This document shows positions 30,190-39,883 of a stretch of DNA of 64,000 nucleotides, piece after piece. The notes below the pieces were generated by a model, which saw nothing but the letters and a program-made list of their open reading frames with translations, was not told where the DNA came from and made no database searches. Within the stretch, counting starts at the first letter, position 1, and each line of letters begins with the position of its first letter. The stretch comes from Martelella mediterranea (GTDB lineage: Bacteria > Pseudomonadota > Alphaproteobacteria > Rhizobiales > Rhizobiaceae), in contig NZ_JAINWJ010000045.1 in the NCBI RefSeq assembly GCF_021021415.1, positions 1 to 64,000 on the forward strand, in the 5' to 3' direction. Both the position numbers and the translations under genes were made by a program.

Positions 30190-31157
30190 ACCGCGAGCAT
30201 CCGCTCGACGGCGCGGCGGGCATCATCGGCGATCGCCGGATCGACGGTGACCTCGTGGCGCATCTCCTGAAGGGCGGTGCGGATATTGCCAAGCGTGATC
30301 CGCTTCATATGCGGGCACAGATTGCAGGGCCGGACGAAATTCACGTCCGGATGGTTGACCGCGACATTGTCGCTCATCGAGCATTCGGTCAGAAGCACGA
30401 CACGGCCGGGCCTGGCGTCGCGGACATAATCCGACATGCCGGCGGTGGAGCCGGAAAAATCGGCCTCGGCCACCACTTCGGGCGGGCATTCCGGGTGGGC
30501 GATGATGGTGACGCCCGGCCAGGCCGCGCGCATCTCGCGCACGTCTTCCGCCGTGAACAGCTCGTGCACCTCGCAATGGCCGCGCCAGGCGATCAGTTCG
30601 ACATCGGTCTCGCGGGCGACGTTGCGGGCGAGATATTCGTCCGGCAGCATCAGCACTTTCGGCACGCCGAGCGATTCCACCACCTTCTTGGCATTGCCCG
30701 AGGTGCAGCAGATGTCGGAAGCGGCCTTCACGGCGGCCGACGTGTTGACATAGGTGACCACCGGCGCGCCGGGATGGGCCTGCCGCATCAGCGCGATATC
30801 CTCGGGCGTGATCGAATCTGCCAGCGAACAGCCGGCGGCCATGTCGGGGATCAGCACGGTCTTTTCCGGGTTCAGCAGCTTCGCCGTCTCGGCCATGAAG
30901 TGGACGCCGGCCAGCACGATCACATCGGCATCGACGCGGGTTGCCTCACGCGCCAGCGCCAGGCTGTCGCCGACGATATCGGCGACGCCGTGGAAGATTT
31001 CCGGCGTCTGGTAATTGTGGGCGAGGATGACGGCATTGCGCTCCCGCTTCAGGCGGTGGATCGCCTCGATATCGTCGGAAAAGCTCAGCCATTCCGCCTT
31101 GGGAATGACATGGGCGACCCGGTCGTAAAGGCTTTCTGCGGAAAAGGGCGCGTTCAT
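30186..31157 (-). CDS. nadA: Quinolinate synthase A
   Basis: A 323-residue [4Fe-4S] enzyme that condenses iminoaspartate with dihydroxyacetone phosphate to quinolinate. Cluster cysteines are visible in [10 protein letters not shown] and [13 protein letters not shown], with a further one in [18 protein letters not shown] is a substrate segment. AGGAGAT precedes the ATG. First gene of the nadABC operon, behind the palindrome at 31257-31273. Confidence 0.96.
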   Translation of the reverse strand: MNAPFSAESLYDRVAHVIPKAEWLSFSDDIEAIHRLKRERNAVILAHNYQTPEIFHGVADIVGDSLALAREATRVDADVIVLAGVHFMAETAKLLNPEKTVLIPDMAAGCSLADSITPEDIALMRQAHPGAPVVTYVNTSAAVKAASDICCTSGNAKKVVESLGVPKVLMLPDEYLARNVARETDVELIAWRGHCEVHELFTAEDVREMRAAWPGVTIIAHPECPPEVVAEADFSGSTAGMSDYVRDARPGRVVLLTECSMSDNVAVNHPDVNFVRPCNLCPHMKRITLGNIRTALQEMRHEVTVDPAIADDARRAVERMLAV

Positions 31158-31256
31158 CGGCGATATCTCCTGTGTTCGGCCCGGCGCGGAAGAATCGGGG
31201 AAGCCGCGCCGGGCCTGCCAGGGGAGGCGTTGGGGAAACCTCGCGCTGGTCGATTA

Positions 31257-31273
31257 ATACTCAGTATGAGTAT
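31257..31273. promoter_or_regulatory. Inverted repeat upstream of nadA, candidate NadQ operator
   Basis: ATACTCA-GTA-TGAGTAT: perfect 7-bp arms with a 3-bp spacer, about 100 bp upstream of nadA and just after the regulator gene. The adjacent TATATC may be part of the promoter. Regulation of nadABC by the neighbouring regulator is known for Rhizobiales; this exact site is my inference. Confidence 0.6.
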
Positions 31274-31311
31274 ATCATGGGCGCAAGCATTACGCCCTTA
31301 TTGACGGGGAG

Positions 31312-32208
31312 TCAAGAACGCGCGAGCGGGAGCCTTGAGAGCGTCAGTGCCCGTTCTTCGACGATCGCGTGGCGATAGCGGTAAAGCCTGGCCGGGCGGC
31401 CGCCGGCCTTGTCGGAGGTCTGTCCGGTTTCCTCGATCAGGTTCTGCTGGTCGATCTGGCGGCGGAAATTGGGCTTGTGCAGCTTGAGGCCCGCCAGCGC
31501 CTCGACGCATTTCTGAAGTTGCAGCAGGGTGAAGCTTTCCGGCATCAGTTCGAAGATCACCGGCCGGTATTTGATCTTGGCGCGCAGCCGCGCGATCGCG
31601 GTCGCCAGAATACGGCGGTGATCGGCGGCCATCGGCTTGCCGAACCAGAAGGCCGGCGTCTGTCCGGCCTCGGCGATCAGGCCCGCCTCATACATCAGCT
31701 CGAAGCGCTGCAGCACCAGTTCCTCGTTCCAGGCCATGCCCTCCATGCCGAAGGCGAAGCGGATGCGCTGGCGGCGTTCGGCGCGGCCCGGCCGCTCGCT
31801 CATCGCCCACTGCATCATCAGCTCGCTGACCTGTTCCAGGATTTCCGGCCGGCCGCCGCGCAGGTCCTCCCACGGAAAATAGGTGTACCAGTCCTTCCAC
31901 AGCGGCCCGCCGCCGCCGGGCGGCGGCTGTTCGCGCACAAGGCCCAGATAGCTGATCGAGATGGTGCGCTCGCCGTCAAAGCCGCGATCGCGGTCGGCGA
32001 AGGTGTAGAGCTGCTCGAGATAGCCGACGGGATGCCCGGTCTGGGCCCTGACCCAGGAATTCAGCCCGCCCTGCAACGTGCGGTGGCCGTTTTCGAACGG
32101 GCCGGAGGGAAGGGCAGCACCCATGCGCACGGTCATCACCCGCGGCGCATCATTGGTGAGCGCGGTCAGGACGGCGATCAGTTCGGCATGGACGCGGGCT
32201 TCGGTCAC
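31312..32208 (-). CDS. nadQ: Nudix-like transcriptional regulator of NAD synthesis (NrtR/NadQ type)
   Basis: A 298-residue protein with an N-terminal Nudix-like domain (about 1-160) and a C-terminal winged helix-turn-helix (about 215-290; LQKCVEALAGLKLHKPNFRRQI and GGRPARLYRYR). The Nudix catalytic box is not intact, fitting a sensor rather than a hydrolase. A GTG start at 32208 has GGAG five bases upstream. It lies directly upstream of nadABC on the same strand, as NadQ does in other Rhizobiales, and should repress de novo NAD synthesis. Confidence 0.8.
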   Translation of the reverse strand: MTEARVHAELIAVLTALTNDAPRVMTVRMGAALPSGPFENGHRTLQGGLNSWVRAQTGHPVGYLEQLYTFADRDRGFDGERTISISYLGLVREQPPPGGGGPLWKDWYTYFPWEDLRGGRPEILEQVSELMMQWAMSERPGRAERRQRIRFAFGMEGMAWNEELVLQRFELMYEAGLIAEAGQTPAFWFGKPMAADHRRILATAIARLRAKIKYRPVIFELMPESFTLLQLQKCVEALAGLKLHKPNFRRQIDQQNLIEETGQTSDKAGGRPARLYRYRHAIVEERALTLSRLPLARS

Positions 32209-32676
32209 GGGCGCTCCGGATGGGTATCGGGGCAGGATATCACCTTATCGAGTATGGCGGTACGTCACGAAATCAAGGGCGGGTCATCTCAGACTTTCGC
32301 ATGATTGGCAAATAGCGGCCTGCTTGTATGGTCGCCTGTGGAAAGCAACTTTCGGCAACGCGGCGCCTATTGTCGTGAAACAGAATTACGCGCTTTGCCG
32401 CCACATTTTGCCAAAAATAAGCAGGTCAGGGAAAATTCAAGGATTTCATGTGTTTGCCACGCCTGACGCGAGAGCGGTAACATGTTTTTTGATTGCATGG
32501 TCAATAAAAAGCGCTAGTCTCGCCATCAGTGTGACGTCTGCGGTTGGGCGCAGACCCGCATGCCGTTCAGCCTGTTTCGGGACCGCCACGGGGTGAAAAC
32601 CCGAAAACGGTGCCGGACGAGGCGAAACCTTTGGCGGCGAGATGCCGTCGACGATATGAACCACAAGGGGAAAATG
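32209..32676. other. Non-coding promoter region between nadQ and dppA
   Basis: A 468-bp divergent region. AT-rich DNA at 32340-32520 (for example TTGATTGCATGGTCAATAAA near 32492) could hold the dpp promoter. No convincing palindrome, terminator or small ORF with a ribosome binding site was found. Confidence 0.4.
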
Positions 32677-34272
32677 ATGAAGAAACTGAAGGCTTTGGCG
32701 CTCGCCACGAGCGTCTTCGTATCGCTTGGCGGCGCCGCCAGCGCATCAACGCTGGTCTACTGCTCGGAGGGCTCCCCCGAGGGCTTCGATCCGGCGCCCT
32801 ATACCGCGGGCACGACATTCGACGCCTCCTCGCGCGCCATCTACAATCGCCTCGCCGAATTCAAGCACGGCTCCACCGAGGTCGAACCCGGGCTTGCCGA
32901 GAGCTGGGACGTTTCCGATGACGGGCTGGAATACACCTTCCACCTGCGTCCGGGCGTCAAGTTCCAGACGACCGACTATTTCACCCCGACGCGCGAGATG
33001 AACGCCGACGACGTGATCTTCTCGTTCATGCGGCAGATGGATGAATCCAGCCCCTGGTACCAGTATGCGCCGGGCATCTCCTGGGAATATTTCAACGGCA
33101 TGTCGATGCCGGACCTGATCAAGAGCATCGAGAAGGTCGATGACATGACGGTCAAGTTCGTGCTCAACCGGCCGGAAGCGCCGATGATCGCGAACCTCGC
33201 CATGGACTTCGCCTCGATCATGTCGAAGGAATATGCCGACCAGCTTGAAGAGGCCGGCAATCTGGAGCAGTTGAACCAGAAGCCCGTCGGCACCGGCCCG
33301 TTCACCTTCGTGAACTACCAGCAGGATGCCGTCATCCGCTACAAGGCCAATCCGGACTATTACAAGGGTCAGGAAGACCTCGACACTCTGATCTTCGCGA
33401 TCACCACCGACGCCGCCGTTCGCCGCCAGAAGCTGGAAGCCGGCGAGTGCCAGATCATGGTCTATCCCGCGCCCGCCGATCTGGAAGCGCTGGAATCCAA
33501 TGACGACATCACGGTCATGGCCAAGGAAGGTCTGAATGTCGGCTATCTCGCCTACAACACCAAGGTCGCGCCCTTCGACAATCCGAAGGTCCGCAAGGCG
33601 CTGAACATGGCCGTCGACAAGCAGGCCATTCTGGAATCGGTGTTCCAGGGCGCCGGCGAGGTTGCCAAGAACCCGATCCCGCCGACCATGTGGTCCTATA
33701 ATGACGACGTGCAGGACGACCCCTACGATCCGGAAGCCGCCAAGGCGATGCTGGAAGAGGAAGGCGTTACCGATCTTTCGATGAAGATCTGGGCCATGCC
33801 GGTTCAGCGTCCCTATAACCCGAACGCCCGGCGCATGGCCGAGCTGATGCAGGCCGACCTCGCCAAGGTCGGCGTCGATGCCGAGATCGTGTCCTACGAG
33901 TGGGGCGAGTATCTGGCCCGGTCTTCGGCCGAAGACCGCGACGGCGCCGTGCTTCTCGGCTGGACCGGCGACAATGGCGACCCGGACAACTTCCTGGCCG
34001 TTCTGCTCGGCTGCGATGCCGTTGGCGGCTCCAACCGCGCCCAGTGGTGCTACGAGCCGTTCGAGGAACTGATCCAGAAGGCCAAGGTCACCTCCGACAC
34101 CGAGGAGCGCACCGAGCTTTATAAGGAAGCGCAGGTGATCTTCAAGGAACAGGCGCCGTGGAACACGATCGCCCATTCCAAGGTGTTCATGCCGATGACC
34201 AATTCGGTCGAGGGTTTCGTCATGGACCCGCTCGGCTATCACCGCTTCGATGATGTAACCATCGCCGAATAG
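32677..34272 (+). CDS. dppA: Dipeptide-type ABC transporter, substrate-binding protein
   Basis: A 531-residue periplasmic binding protein (SBP family 5). A signal peptide (KKLKALALATSVFVSLGGAA, cleaved near residue 22-24) is followed by the mature start STLVYCSEGSPEGFDPA; NRLAEF and YRFHLRPGVKF-type segments fit DppA. The second of two tandem ATGs (32677) is chosen because AAGGGG sits six bases upstream. It heads dppABCDF. Family members bind dipeptides, haem or other small compounds; the ligand is not certain. Confidence 0.9.
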   Translation: MKKLKALALATSVFVSLGGAASASTLVYCSEGSPEGFDPAPYTAGTTFDASSRAIYNRLAEFKHGSTEVEPGLAESWDVSDDGLEYTFHLRPGVKFQTTDYFTPTREMNADDVIFSFMRQMDESSPWYQYAPGISWEYFNGMSMPDLIKSIEKVDDMTVKFVLNRPEAPMIANLAMDFASIMSKEYADQLEEAGNLEQLNQKPVGTGPFTFVNYQQDAVIRYKANPDYYKGQEDLDTLIFAITTDAAVRRQKLEAGECQIMVYPAPADLEALESNDDITVMAKEGLNVGYLAYNTKVAPFDNPKVRKALNMAVDKQAILESVFQGAGEVAKNPIPPTMWSYNDDVQDDPYDPEAAKAMLEEEGVTDLSMKIWAMPVQRPYNPNARRMAELMQADLAKVGVDAEIVSYEWGEYLARSSAEDRDGAVLLGWTGDNGDPDNFLAVLLGCDAVGGSNRAQWCYEPFEELIQKAKVTSDTEERTELYKEAQVIFKEQAPWNTIAHSKVFMPMTNSVEGFVMDPLGYHRFDDVTIAE

Positions 34273-34290
34273 GGCCTCGCACAAGAGAAG

Positions 34291-34310
34291 GGGGCCGAAA
34301 ATGCGGCCCC
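34291..34310 (+). terminator. Hairpin after dppA
   Basis: GGGGCCG-AAAATG-CGGCCCC, a 7-bp GC stem 18 bases after the dppA stop, without a T-tract. It probably stabilises or partly terminates the dppA message, so that the binding protein exceeds the membrane subunits. Confidence 0.5.
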
Positions 34311-34340
34311 GGTTTGCAAAAACCTCTTCCCGATCGGGAG

Positions 34341-34412
34341 TCACCCTCGGGCTTGACCCGAGGGTCCAGGCAGCGCCCACCGCGCCGCCTGGATGCTCAC
34401 CAGAGCATGACG
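34341..34412. repeat. Palindromic intergenic repeat inside the dpp operon (RIME-like)
   Basis: ACCCTCGGG-CTTGA-CCCGAGGGT (34343-34365), then ATGCTC-ACCA-GAGCAT (34393-34408), with GTCCAGGCAGCGC and CCGCCTGGATG tails facing each other as in the copy at 7-113. It separates dppA from dppB and may act as an mRNA processing or pausing site. Confidence 0.65.
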
Positions 34413-34485
34413 CCTTTCGGGATGGCAGGCCGAAAAGCAAGCCGGATGCCGGTCATGCGGCCCCCTTCCGTTTTCGGGAATCGTC

Positions 34486-35493
34486 ATGCTCAGATTTCTG
34501 TTCAGCAAGCTTTTGCTGATTATCCCGACCTTTATCGGGATCACCATCGTTGCTTTCGGCTTCGTGCGCGTCCTGCCCGGCGATCCCGTCCTGCTTCTGG
34601 CCGGCGAACGCGGCATGGACCCCGACCGCTACCAGAAGCTCCTACACCAGTTCGGCTATGATCGTCCGATCGTCGTTCAGTATCTCGATTATGTCTGGGG
34701 CCTGCTGCATGGCGATTTCGGCGTTTCGATCGCCACCAAGCAGCCGGTGTTCCAGGAGTTCCTGAACCTGTTTCCGGCCACCGCCGAGCTTGCGATTTCC
34801 GCGATGCTGCTCGCCATCATCATCGGCATTCCGGCTGGCATCATCTCTGCGGTCAAGCGCGGATCGGTGTTCGACCAGGCCACAATGGGCATCGCGCTCA
34901 CTGGCTATTCGATGCCAATCTTTTGGTGGGGCCTGCTGCTGATCATCCTGTTTTCCGGGATTCTCGGCTGGACGCCGGTCTCCGGCCGCATCTCGCTGCT
35001 CTATTATTTCCCCTCGGTCACCGGCTTCATGACGATCGATTCGCTGCTCTCGGGCGAAAAGGGCGCTTTCACCTCGGCGCTGTCGCATCTGATCCTGCCG
35101 TCGGTCGTGCTTGCCACCATTCCGCTGGCGGTGATTGCCCGCCAGACGCGCTCGGCGATGCTGGAAGTGCTGGGCGAGGACTATGTCCGCACCGCCCGCG
35201 CCAAGGGGCTTTCCGGAAGGCGCGTGATCGGCATCCATGCGCTTCGAAACGCGATGATCCCGGTCATCACCACGATCGGCCTGCAGGTCGGCATGCTGAT
35301 GGCCGGCGCGATCCTGACCGAGACGATCTTCTCCTGGCCGGGCATCGGCAAATGGATGATCGATTCGATTTCGCGCCGCGACTATCCGGTCGTCCAGGGC
35401 GGGCTGGTGCTGATTGCCGGGCTGGTCATGCTCGTCAATCTGCTCGTCGATCTCGCCTACGGCCTCATCAATCCGCGCATCCGTCACCAATAG
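34486..35493 (+). CDS. dppB: Dipeptide-type ABC transporter, permease
   Basis: A 335-residue inner-membrane permease with about six helices. The N-terminal LLLIIPTFIGITIVAFGFVR and RVLPGDP are typical of DppB/OppB; the EAA-type loop reads DYVRTARAKGLSGRRVIGIH and contacts the ATPases. It begins 213 bp after dppA, past a hairpin and a repeat, and leads directly into dppC. Confidence 0.93.
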   Translation: MLRFLFSKLLLIIPTFIGITIVAFGFVRVLPGDPVLLLAGERGMDPDRYQKLLHQFGYDRPIVVQYLDYVWGLLHGDFGVSIATKQPVFQEFLNLFPATAELAISAMLLAIIIGIPAGIISAVKRGSVFDQATMGIALTGYSMPIFWWGLLLIILFSGILGWTPVSGRISLLYYFPSVTGFMTIDSLLSGEKGAFTSALSHLILPSVVLATIPLAVIARQTRSAMLEVLGEDYVRTARAKGLSGRRVIGIHALRNAMIPVITTIGLQVGMLMAGAILTETIFSWPGIGKWMIDSISRRDYPVVQGGLVLIAGLVMLVNLLVDLAYGLINPRIRHQ

Positions 35494-35503
35494 GAGCTCA
35501 GCC

Positions 35504-36412
35504 ATGTCAGACAGTACGCTGGGCCAGCCGGTCCAAAAACGGAATATCCGCCTGCAGATGCTCTCCGAATTCTGGCACTATTTCAGCCAGAACAAGGGGG
35601 CGGTCGCCGGCCTTGTGGTCATCGTCCTTCTGGTGCTGATGGCGGTCTTCGCGCCGCTGCTGGCGCCGCATAATCCCGATCAGCAATATCGTGACATGTT
35701 CCTGACCCCGCCATTCTGGCAGGAGGGCGGAACGTGGACTTTCCCGCTCGGCACCGATGCGGTCGGCCGCGACATGCTCTCGCGGCTGATCTACGGTTCG
35801 CGCTATTCGCTGGTGATCGGCCTTGTGGTGGTGTCGGTGGCGCTGCTGCTCGGCATCACGCTCGGGCTGCTCGCCGGCTTCTTCCGCGGCTGGGTCGATG
35901 TCGCGATCATGCGCGTCATGGACGTGATCCTCGCCTTCCCGCCGCTGCTTCTGGCGCTGGTTCTGGTCGCCGTCCTCGGCCCCGGCCTGTTCAACGCCAT
36001 GATCGCCATCGCGCTCGTGCTGCAGCCGCATTTCGCGCGGCTGACGCGGGCGGCGGTGATGGCGGAAGCGCGCCGGGAATATGTGGTCTCGGCCCGTGTG
36101 GCCGGAGCGCGCAATCTCAGGCTGATGTTCAAGACCATCCTGCCCAATTGTCTGGCACCGCTGATCGTGCAGGCGACGCTCTCCTTCTCCAACGCCATTC
36201 TGGAGGCGGCAGCGCTGGGCTTCCTCGGCATGGGCGCGCAGCCGCCGACGCCGGAATGGGGCACGATGCTGGCAGAGGCGCGTGAATTCATCCTGCGCGC
36301 CTGGTGGGTGGTCACCTTCCCCGGCCTTGCGATCCTGATAACGGTTCTGGCGATCAATCTCGTGGGCGACGGCCTGCGCGATGCGCTCGATCCCAAGCTG
36401 AAGCGGAGCTAG
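35504..36412 (+). CDS. dppC: Dipeptide-type ABC transporter, permease
   Basis: A 302-residue inner-membrane permease, partner of DppB. It has the N-terminal OppC-type segment (WHYFSQNKGAVAGLVVIVLL), PLGTDAVGRDMLSRLIYGSR and the EAA loop REYVVSARVAGARNLRLMFK. The ATG at 35504 after TAGGAGCTC fits; the longer in-frame reading overlaps dppB and is rejected. dppD starts five bases after the stop. Confidence 0.93.
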   Translation: MSDSTLGQPVQKRNIRLQMLSEFWHYFSQNKGAVAGLVVIVLLVLMAVFAPLLAPHNPDQQYRDMFLTPPFWQEGGTWTFPLGTDAVGRDMLSRLIYGSRYSLVIGLVVVSVALLLGITLGLLAGFFRGWVDVAIMRVMDVILAFPPLLLALVLVAVLGPGLFNAMIAIALVLQPHFARLTRAAVMAEARREYVVSARVAGARNLRLMFKTILPNCLAPLIVQATLSFSNAILEAAALGFLGMGAQPPTPEWGTMLAEAREFILRAWWVVTFPGLAILITVLAINLVGDGLRDALDPKLKRS

Positions 36413-36416
36413 GATC

Positions 36417-37262
36417 ATGGAACCACTCCTCGACGTTCAAAATCTCTCCGTCAGCTTCCCGACCGCGAACGGCGAAACGACGGTGCTGCACAATGCCTCC
36501 TACCGGATCGACACGGGCGAGGTGCTGGCGATTGTCGGTGAAAGCGGCTCAGGCAAGTCGGTCGCCATGCTCGCCGTGATGGGCCTGTTGCCGACGACCG
36601 CCACCGTGAAGGCGGATCGCATCGCCTTCGAGGGCCGCGATATCTCGAACCTCTCGGCGAAGGATCGCCGCCGGATCATCGGCAAGGATATCGCGATGAT
36701 CTTCCAGGAGCCGGTGGCGAGCCTGAACCCGTGCTTCACCGCAGGTTTCCAGATCGAGGAAGTGCTGAAACAGCATACTGATCTCGACAACAAGGCCCGC
36801 CACGCCCGCGCCATCGAACTGCTGGAAGCCGTAGGCCTGCCCAACCCGGAAGACCGGCTGAAGGCCTATCCGCACCAGATGTCGGGCGGCCAGTGCCAGC
36901 GCATCATGATCGCGATCGCCATGGCCTGTTCGCCGAAGCTCCTGATCGCCGACGAGCCGACGACGGCGCTGGATGTGACGATCCAGAAGCAGATCCTCGA
37001 ACTCCTGGCCAATCTTCAGGCCGAGACCGGCATGGCGCTGATCATGATCACCCACGACATGGGCGTAGTGGCCGAAACCGCCGACCGGGTGACGGTGCAG
37101 TATAAGGGTCGGCTGATGGAAGAGGCCGACGTGCTGTCGCTGTTTGAAAGCCCGAAACACGCCTATACCAAAGCGCTGCTTTCGGCGCTGCCGGAAAACG
37201 CCACCGGCGACCGGCTGCCCACCATCGATTATTCCGCCGACTATACGGGAGGCGCGGCATGA
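36417..37262 (+). CDS. dppD: Dipeptide-type ABC transporter, ATP-binding protein
   Basis: A 281-residue ATPase: Walker A GESGSGKS near residues 41-48, Q-loop [10 protein letters not shown], signature [12 protein letters not shown], Walker [14 protein letters not shown]-loop ITHDMG. The C-terminal oligopeptide-type tail is shorter than in E. coli DppD (about 327 residues), ending soon after KALLSALP. The start of dppF overlaps its stop by ATGA. Confidence 0.93.
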   Translation: MEPLLDVQNLSVSFPTANGETTVLHNASYRIDTGEVLAIVGESGSGKSVAMLAVMGLLPTTATVKADRIAFEGRDISNLSAKDRRRIIGKDIAMIFQEPVASLNPCFTAGFQIEEVLKQHTDLDNKARHARAIELLEAVGLPNPEDRLKAYPHQMSGGQCQRIMIAIAMACSPKLLIADEPTTALDVTIQKQILELLANLQAETGMALIMITHDMGVVAETADRVTVQYKGRLMEEADVLSLFESPKHAYTKALLSALPENATGDRLPTIDYSADYTGGAA

Positions 37263-38104
37263 GCGAGATCGTTGCTGAAGGAAAGAACATCGTCCGCGAC
37301 TATGTCGTGCCGGGCGGCATGTTCAAGTCCGCCCGTACGGTGCGGGCGCTGAAGGGCGTCGACTTTTCCGTCGAGCGCGGCAAGACGCTGGCGCTTGTCG
37401 GGGAATCCGGCTGCGGCAAGTCGACGCTCGCCCGGATCATCACCATGATCGATGCCCAGACGGCGGGCGATCTTCAGATCGAGGGCCAGACGATCGACAT
37501 TGCGAAGACCCGGCCCACGCCCGAACAGCGCCGCAAGGTGCAGATCGTGTTCCAGAACCCATATGGATCGCTGAACCCGCGCCAGAAGATCGGCGACGTG
37601 CTGATGGAGCCGCTGCTGCTCAACACCGACGACACGGCAAGCGACCGTCGCGACAAGGCCCACGACCTTCTGAAGAAGGTCGGTCTCGGGCCGGAGCATT
37701 TCGACCGCTACCCGCATATGTTCTCCGGCGGGCAGCGCCAGCGCATCGCGATCGCGCGCGCGCTGATCCTCAATCCGAGCCTGCTGGTGCTCGACGAGCC
37801 GGTCTCCGCGCTCGACCTCTCGGTGCAGGCGCAGATCCTGAACCTGCTCGCCGATCTCCAGGACGAGTTCGACCTCACCTATATCTTCGTTTCCCACGAC
37901 CTTTCGGTGGTGAAATATATCTGCGACGAGATCATGGTGATGTATTTCGGCGAAGTGGTCGAACGCGGCAGCCGCGACGCGGTGTTCTCCGACCCGCAAC
38001 ACGAATACACCCAGACCCTGTTCAAGGCGACGCCGAGAGCCGATGTCGAAAGCATCCGCGCAAGGCTTGCGGCCAAGCAGGCGAAAATGGCGGCGGGGAG
38101 CTGA
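37259..38104 (+). CDS. dppF: Dipeptide-type ABC transporter, ATP-binding protein
   Basis: A 281-residue ATPase: Walker A GESGCGKS, Q-loop FQNPYGSLNPRQ, signature FSGGQRQRIAIARAL, Walker B LLVLDEPVSALD, H-loop VSHDLS. Like DppD it lacks the longest form of the C-terminal tail. It completes the DppBCDF importer. The FAD dehydrogenase gene downstream is convergent. Confidence 0.93.
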   Translation: MSEIVAEGKNIVRDYVVPGGMFKSARTVRALKGVDFSVERGKTLALVGESGCGKSTLARIITMIDAQTAGDLQIEGQTIDIAKTRPTPEQRRKVQIVFQNPYGSLNPRQKIGDVLMEPLLLNTDDTASDRRDKAHDLLKKVGLGPEHFDRYPHMFSGGQRQRIAIARALILNPSLLVLDEPVSALDLSVQAQILNLLADLQDEFDLTYIFVSHDLSVVKYICDEIMVMYFGEVVERGSRDAVFSDPQHEYTQTLFKATPRADVESIRARLAAKQAKMAAGS

Positions 38105-38221
38105 GGGCGAGGCCTTGCCTCTCCAGTGCAATCACCATTCCTTTCTCCTTCCGGGATGAAAGGAGCGATGGCGCGCCCGTAATGCGTGGGAGATATCGGG
38201 CCGGCGGCGGCGATCCACCGA

Positions 38222-39883
38222 CTACAGCCGCACCCGGTTCACCGAGCGCAGGTGCTCCTCCACCGCCGCGATTTCGGCCGCGCGGGTTTCTGCGCTCCAG
38301 CCGAGCACATCGCCGGCCACTTCCGCAATCCGCTCGATATCGCTCTTGTGCAGCCGTCCGGTGATGGCGAGGGTGGTGCGGCGCATGACGATATCAGCGA
38401 GGTGGGTGACGAATTCGTTGCGGACGATCCAGTCGATCTCGGCCACGGAATAGTCGCTGGCCTGCGGCAGGCGCTCCTGATTGCCGAAGCTCGCCTCATA
38501 GGCGGCGATTGCGCGGGCGGTGGTGCCGTAGCGGGTCAGCAGTTCGTCGATCCGGGCTTCCGAAAGGCCGGTTGCACGGGCCACATCCGCAATCCATGTC
38601 CGCCGCGCCGCAGCGTCGGTCGGGAAATCCCGGCCGCCGCCGATCGGGCTGTTCTCGGTGGAGATGCGCCGGTCGCGGCCGAGCCGTTCGAGAATGGTAT
38701 CGGCCACTTCCTCGGCAAAGCCACGGAACGTCGTCCACTTTCCGCCGATCAGCGGAATGATCGCGAAATGTCGGCCCTCATCGGCCTCCAGAGCCGGGGC
38801 GGAATGGTCGCGGCTGATCAGGCCTGGAATATCGGCATCGGAGGCCGGCAGCGGGCGGATTCCGCTATAGGCGTAGACGATCTGCTCCTCGTCGATATCG
38901 ATGCCCGGCAGCAGCGCCTTGAGGCTGTTGATGAAATAGGCGATCTCGTCATCCTCGCAGCGCACGTCATCCGGATTGTCGGCGGGAATGTCGGTGGAGC
39001 CGGCAAGGGCGAGGCCGAGATATTCGTAGACCAGGCAGATTCGCCCGTCATCGGCCTCGAAATAGATCATCCGTCCGGCAAGCCGCCGCACCAACTCGTC
39101 ATTGCGCAGCAGCACATGGGAGCCCTTGGTGCCTCCGATCAGCTTCGTCTCGAGCCCGAGCATGGCGTTGACGTGATCGATCCAGGGGCCGGCGGCGTTG
39201 ACTACAAGGCCGGGTTTGACGGAGAGGGTTTCGCCGGCTTCGGATGCGAAGACGATCCGGTCGGCATCGGCTTCACGGATAGTCGCGGCGTTGAACGCCG
39301 CCGAGCCGGGATTGGCGGCGAGCCCGTCGCGGATCATTTCCATGACGAGGCGTTCGGGCTGGGTGATGCGGGCATCGTAATAGGTGCCGGCGGCGACGAT
39401 CGCCTCTGTCAGGCCCGGCATGTCGGCAAGCGCCCGGCGTCTGCCGACGAGCTCGTGGCGCGGCATCACCCGGTGGCGCGCGCCGTAGAAATCATAGAGC
39501 CAGAGCCCGATCTTGACGAGGACCGCGCCGCGGCTGCGCGGCGCGCTGGTGGAGCCGAACAGCGTGCGGATCGCCGCCCATATCCCCTTGGTCCAGGAAA
39601 AGATCGGGATCATGGTCGGCAGCGGCTCGACGCAATGCGGCGCGTTGCGCAACAGCAGGTTGCGCTCCAGCGTCGACTGGGCGACGAGGCCGAACTCGCC
39701 GGTCTCGAGATATTTGAGACCGCCATGGATCAGCCGCGAGGGGGCGGCGCTGGTGCCGGCGCCGAAATCGGCCTTCTCGGTGATCAGGCAGTTGACGCCC
39801 TGCAGCGAGAGGTCGCGGAACAGGCCGGCGCCGTTGACGCCGGCGCCAATGATGACCACGTCGAAAGCGGTATCGTCGCTCAT
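38222..39883 (-). CDS. glpD: FAD-dependent glycerol-3-phosphate dehydrogenase family protein
   Basis: A 553-residue membrane-associated dehydrogenase that passes electrons to quinone. The FAD motif VIIGAGVNGAGLFRDLS is at residues 10-26, followed by SRLIHGGLKYLE, VVNAAGPWID, GTKGSHVLL and IGGKWTTFRG, and the C-terminal DAO_C domain. It is the third gene of an overlapping kinase-DeoR-dehydrogenase unit, so its substrate is the polyol phosphate made by that kinase; glycerol 3-phosphate is likely but another polyol phosphate is possible. EryB at 50843 is a paralogue. Confidence 0.85.
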   Translation of the reverse strand: MSDDTAFDVVIIGAGVNGAGLFRDLSLQGVNCLITEKADFGAGTSAAPSRLIHGGLKYLETGEFGLVAQSTLERNLLLRNAPHCVEPLPTMIPIFSWTKGIWAAIRTLFGSTSAPRSRGAVLVKIGLWLYDFYGARHRVMPRHELVGRRRALADMPGLTEAIVAAGTYYDARITQPERLVMEMIRDGLAANPGSAAFNAATIREADADRIVFASEAGETLSVKPGLVVNAAGPWIDHVNAMLGLETKLIGGTKGSHVLLRNDELVRRLAGRMIYFEADDGRICLVYEYLGLALAGSTDIPADNPDDVRCEDDEIAYFINSLKALLPGIDIDEEQIVYAYSGIRPLPASDADIPGLISRDHSAPALEADEGRHFAIIPLIGGKWTTFRGFAEEVADTILERLGRDRRISTENSPIGGGRDFPTDAAARRTWIADVARATGLSEARIDELLTRYGTTARAIAAYEASFGNQERLPQASDYSVAEIDWIVRNEFVTHLADIVMRRTTLAITGRLHKSDIERIAEVAGDVLGWSAETRAAEIAAVEEHLRSVNRVRL

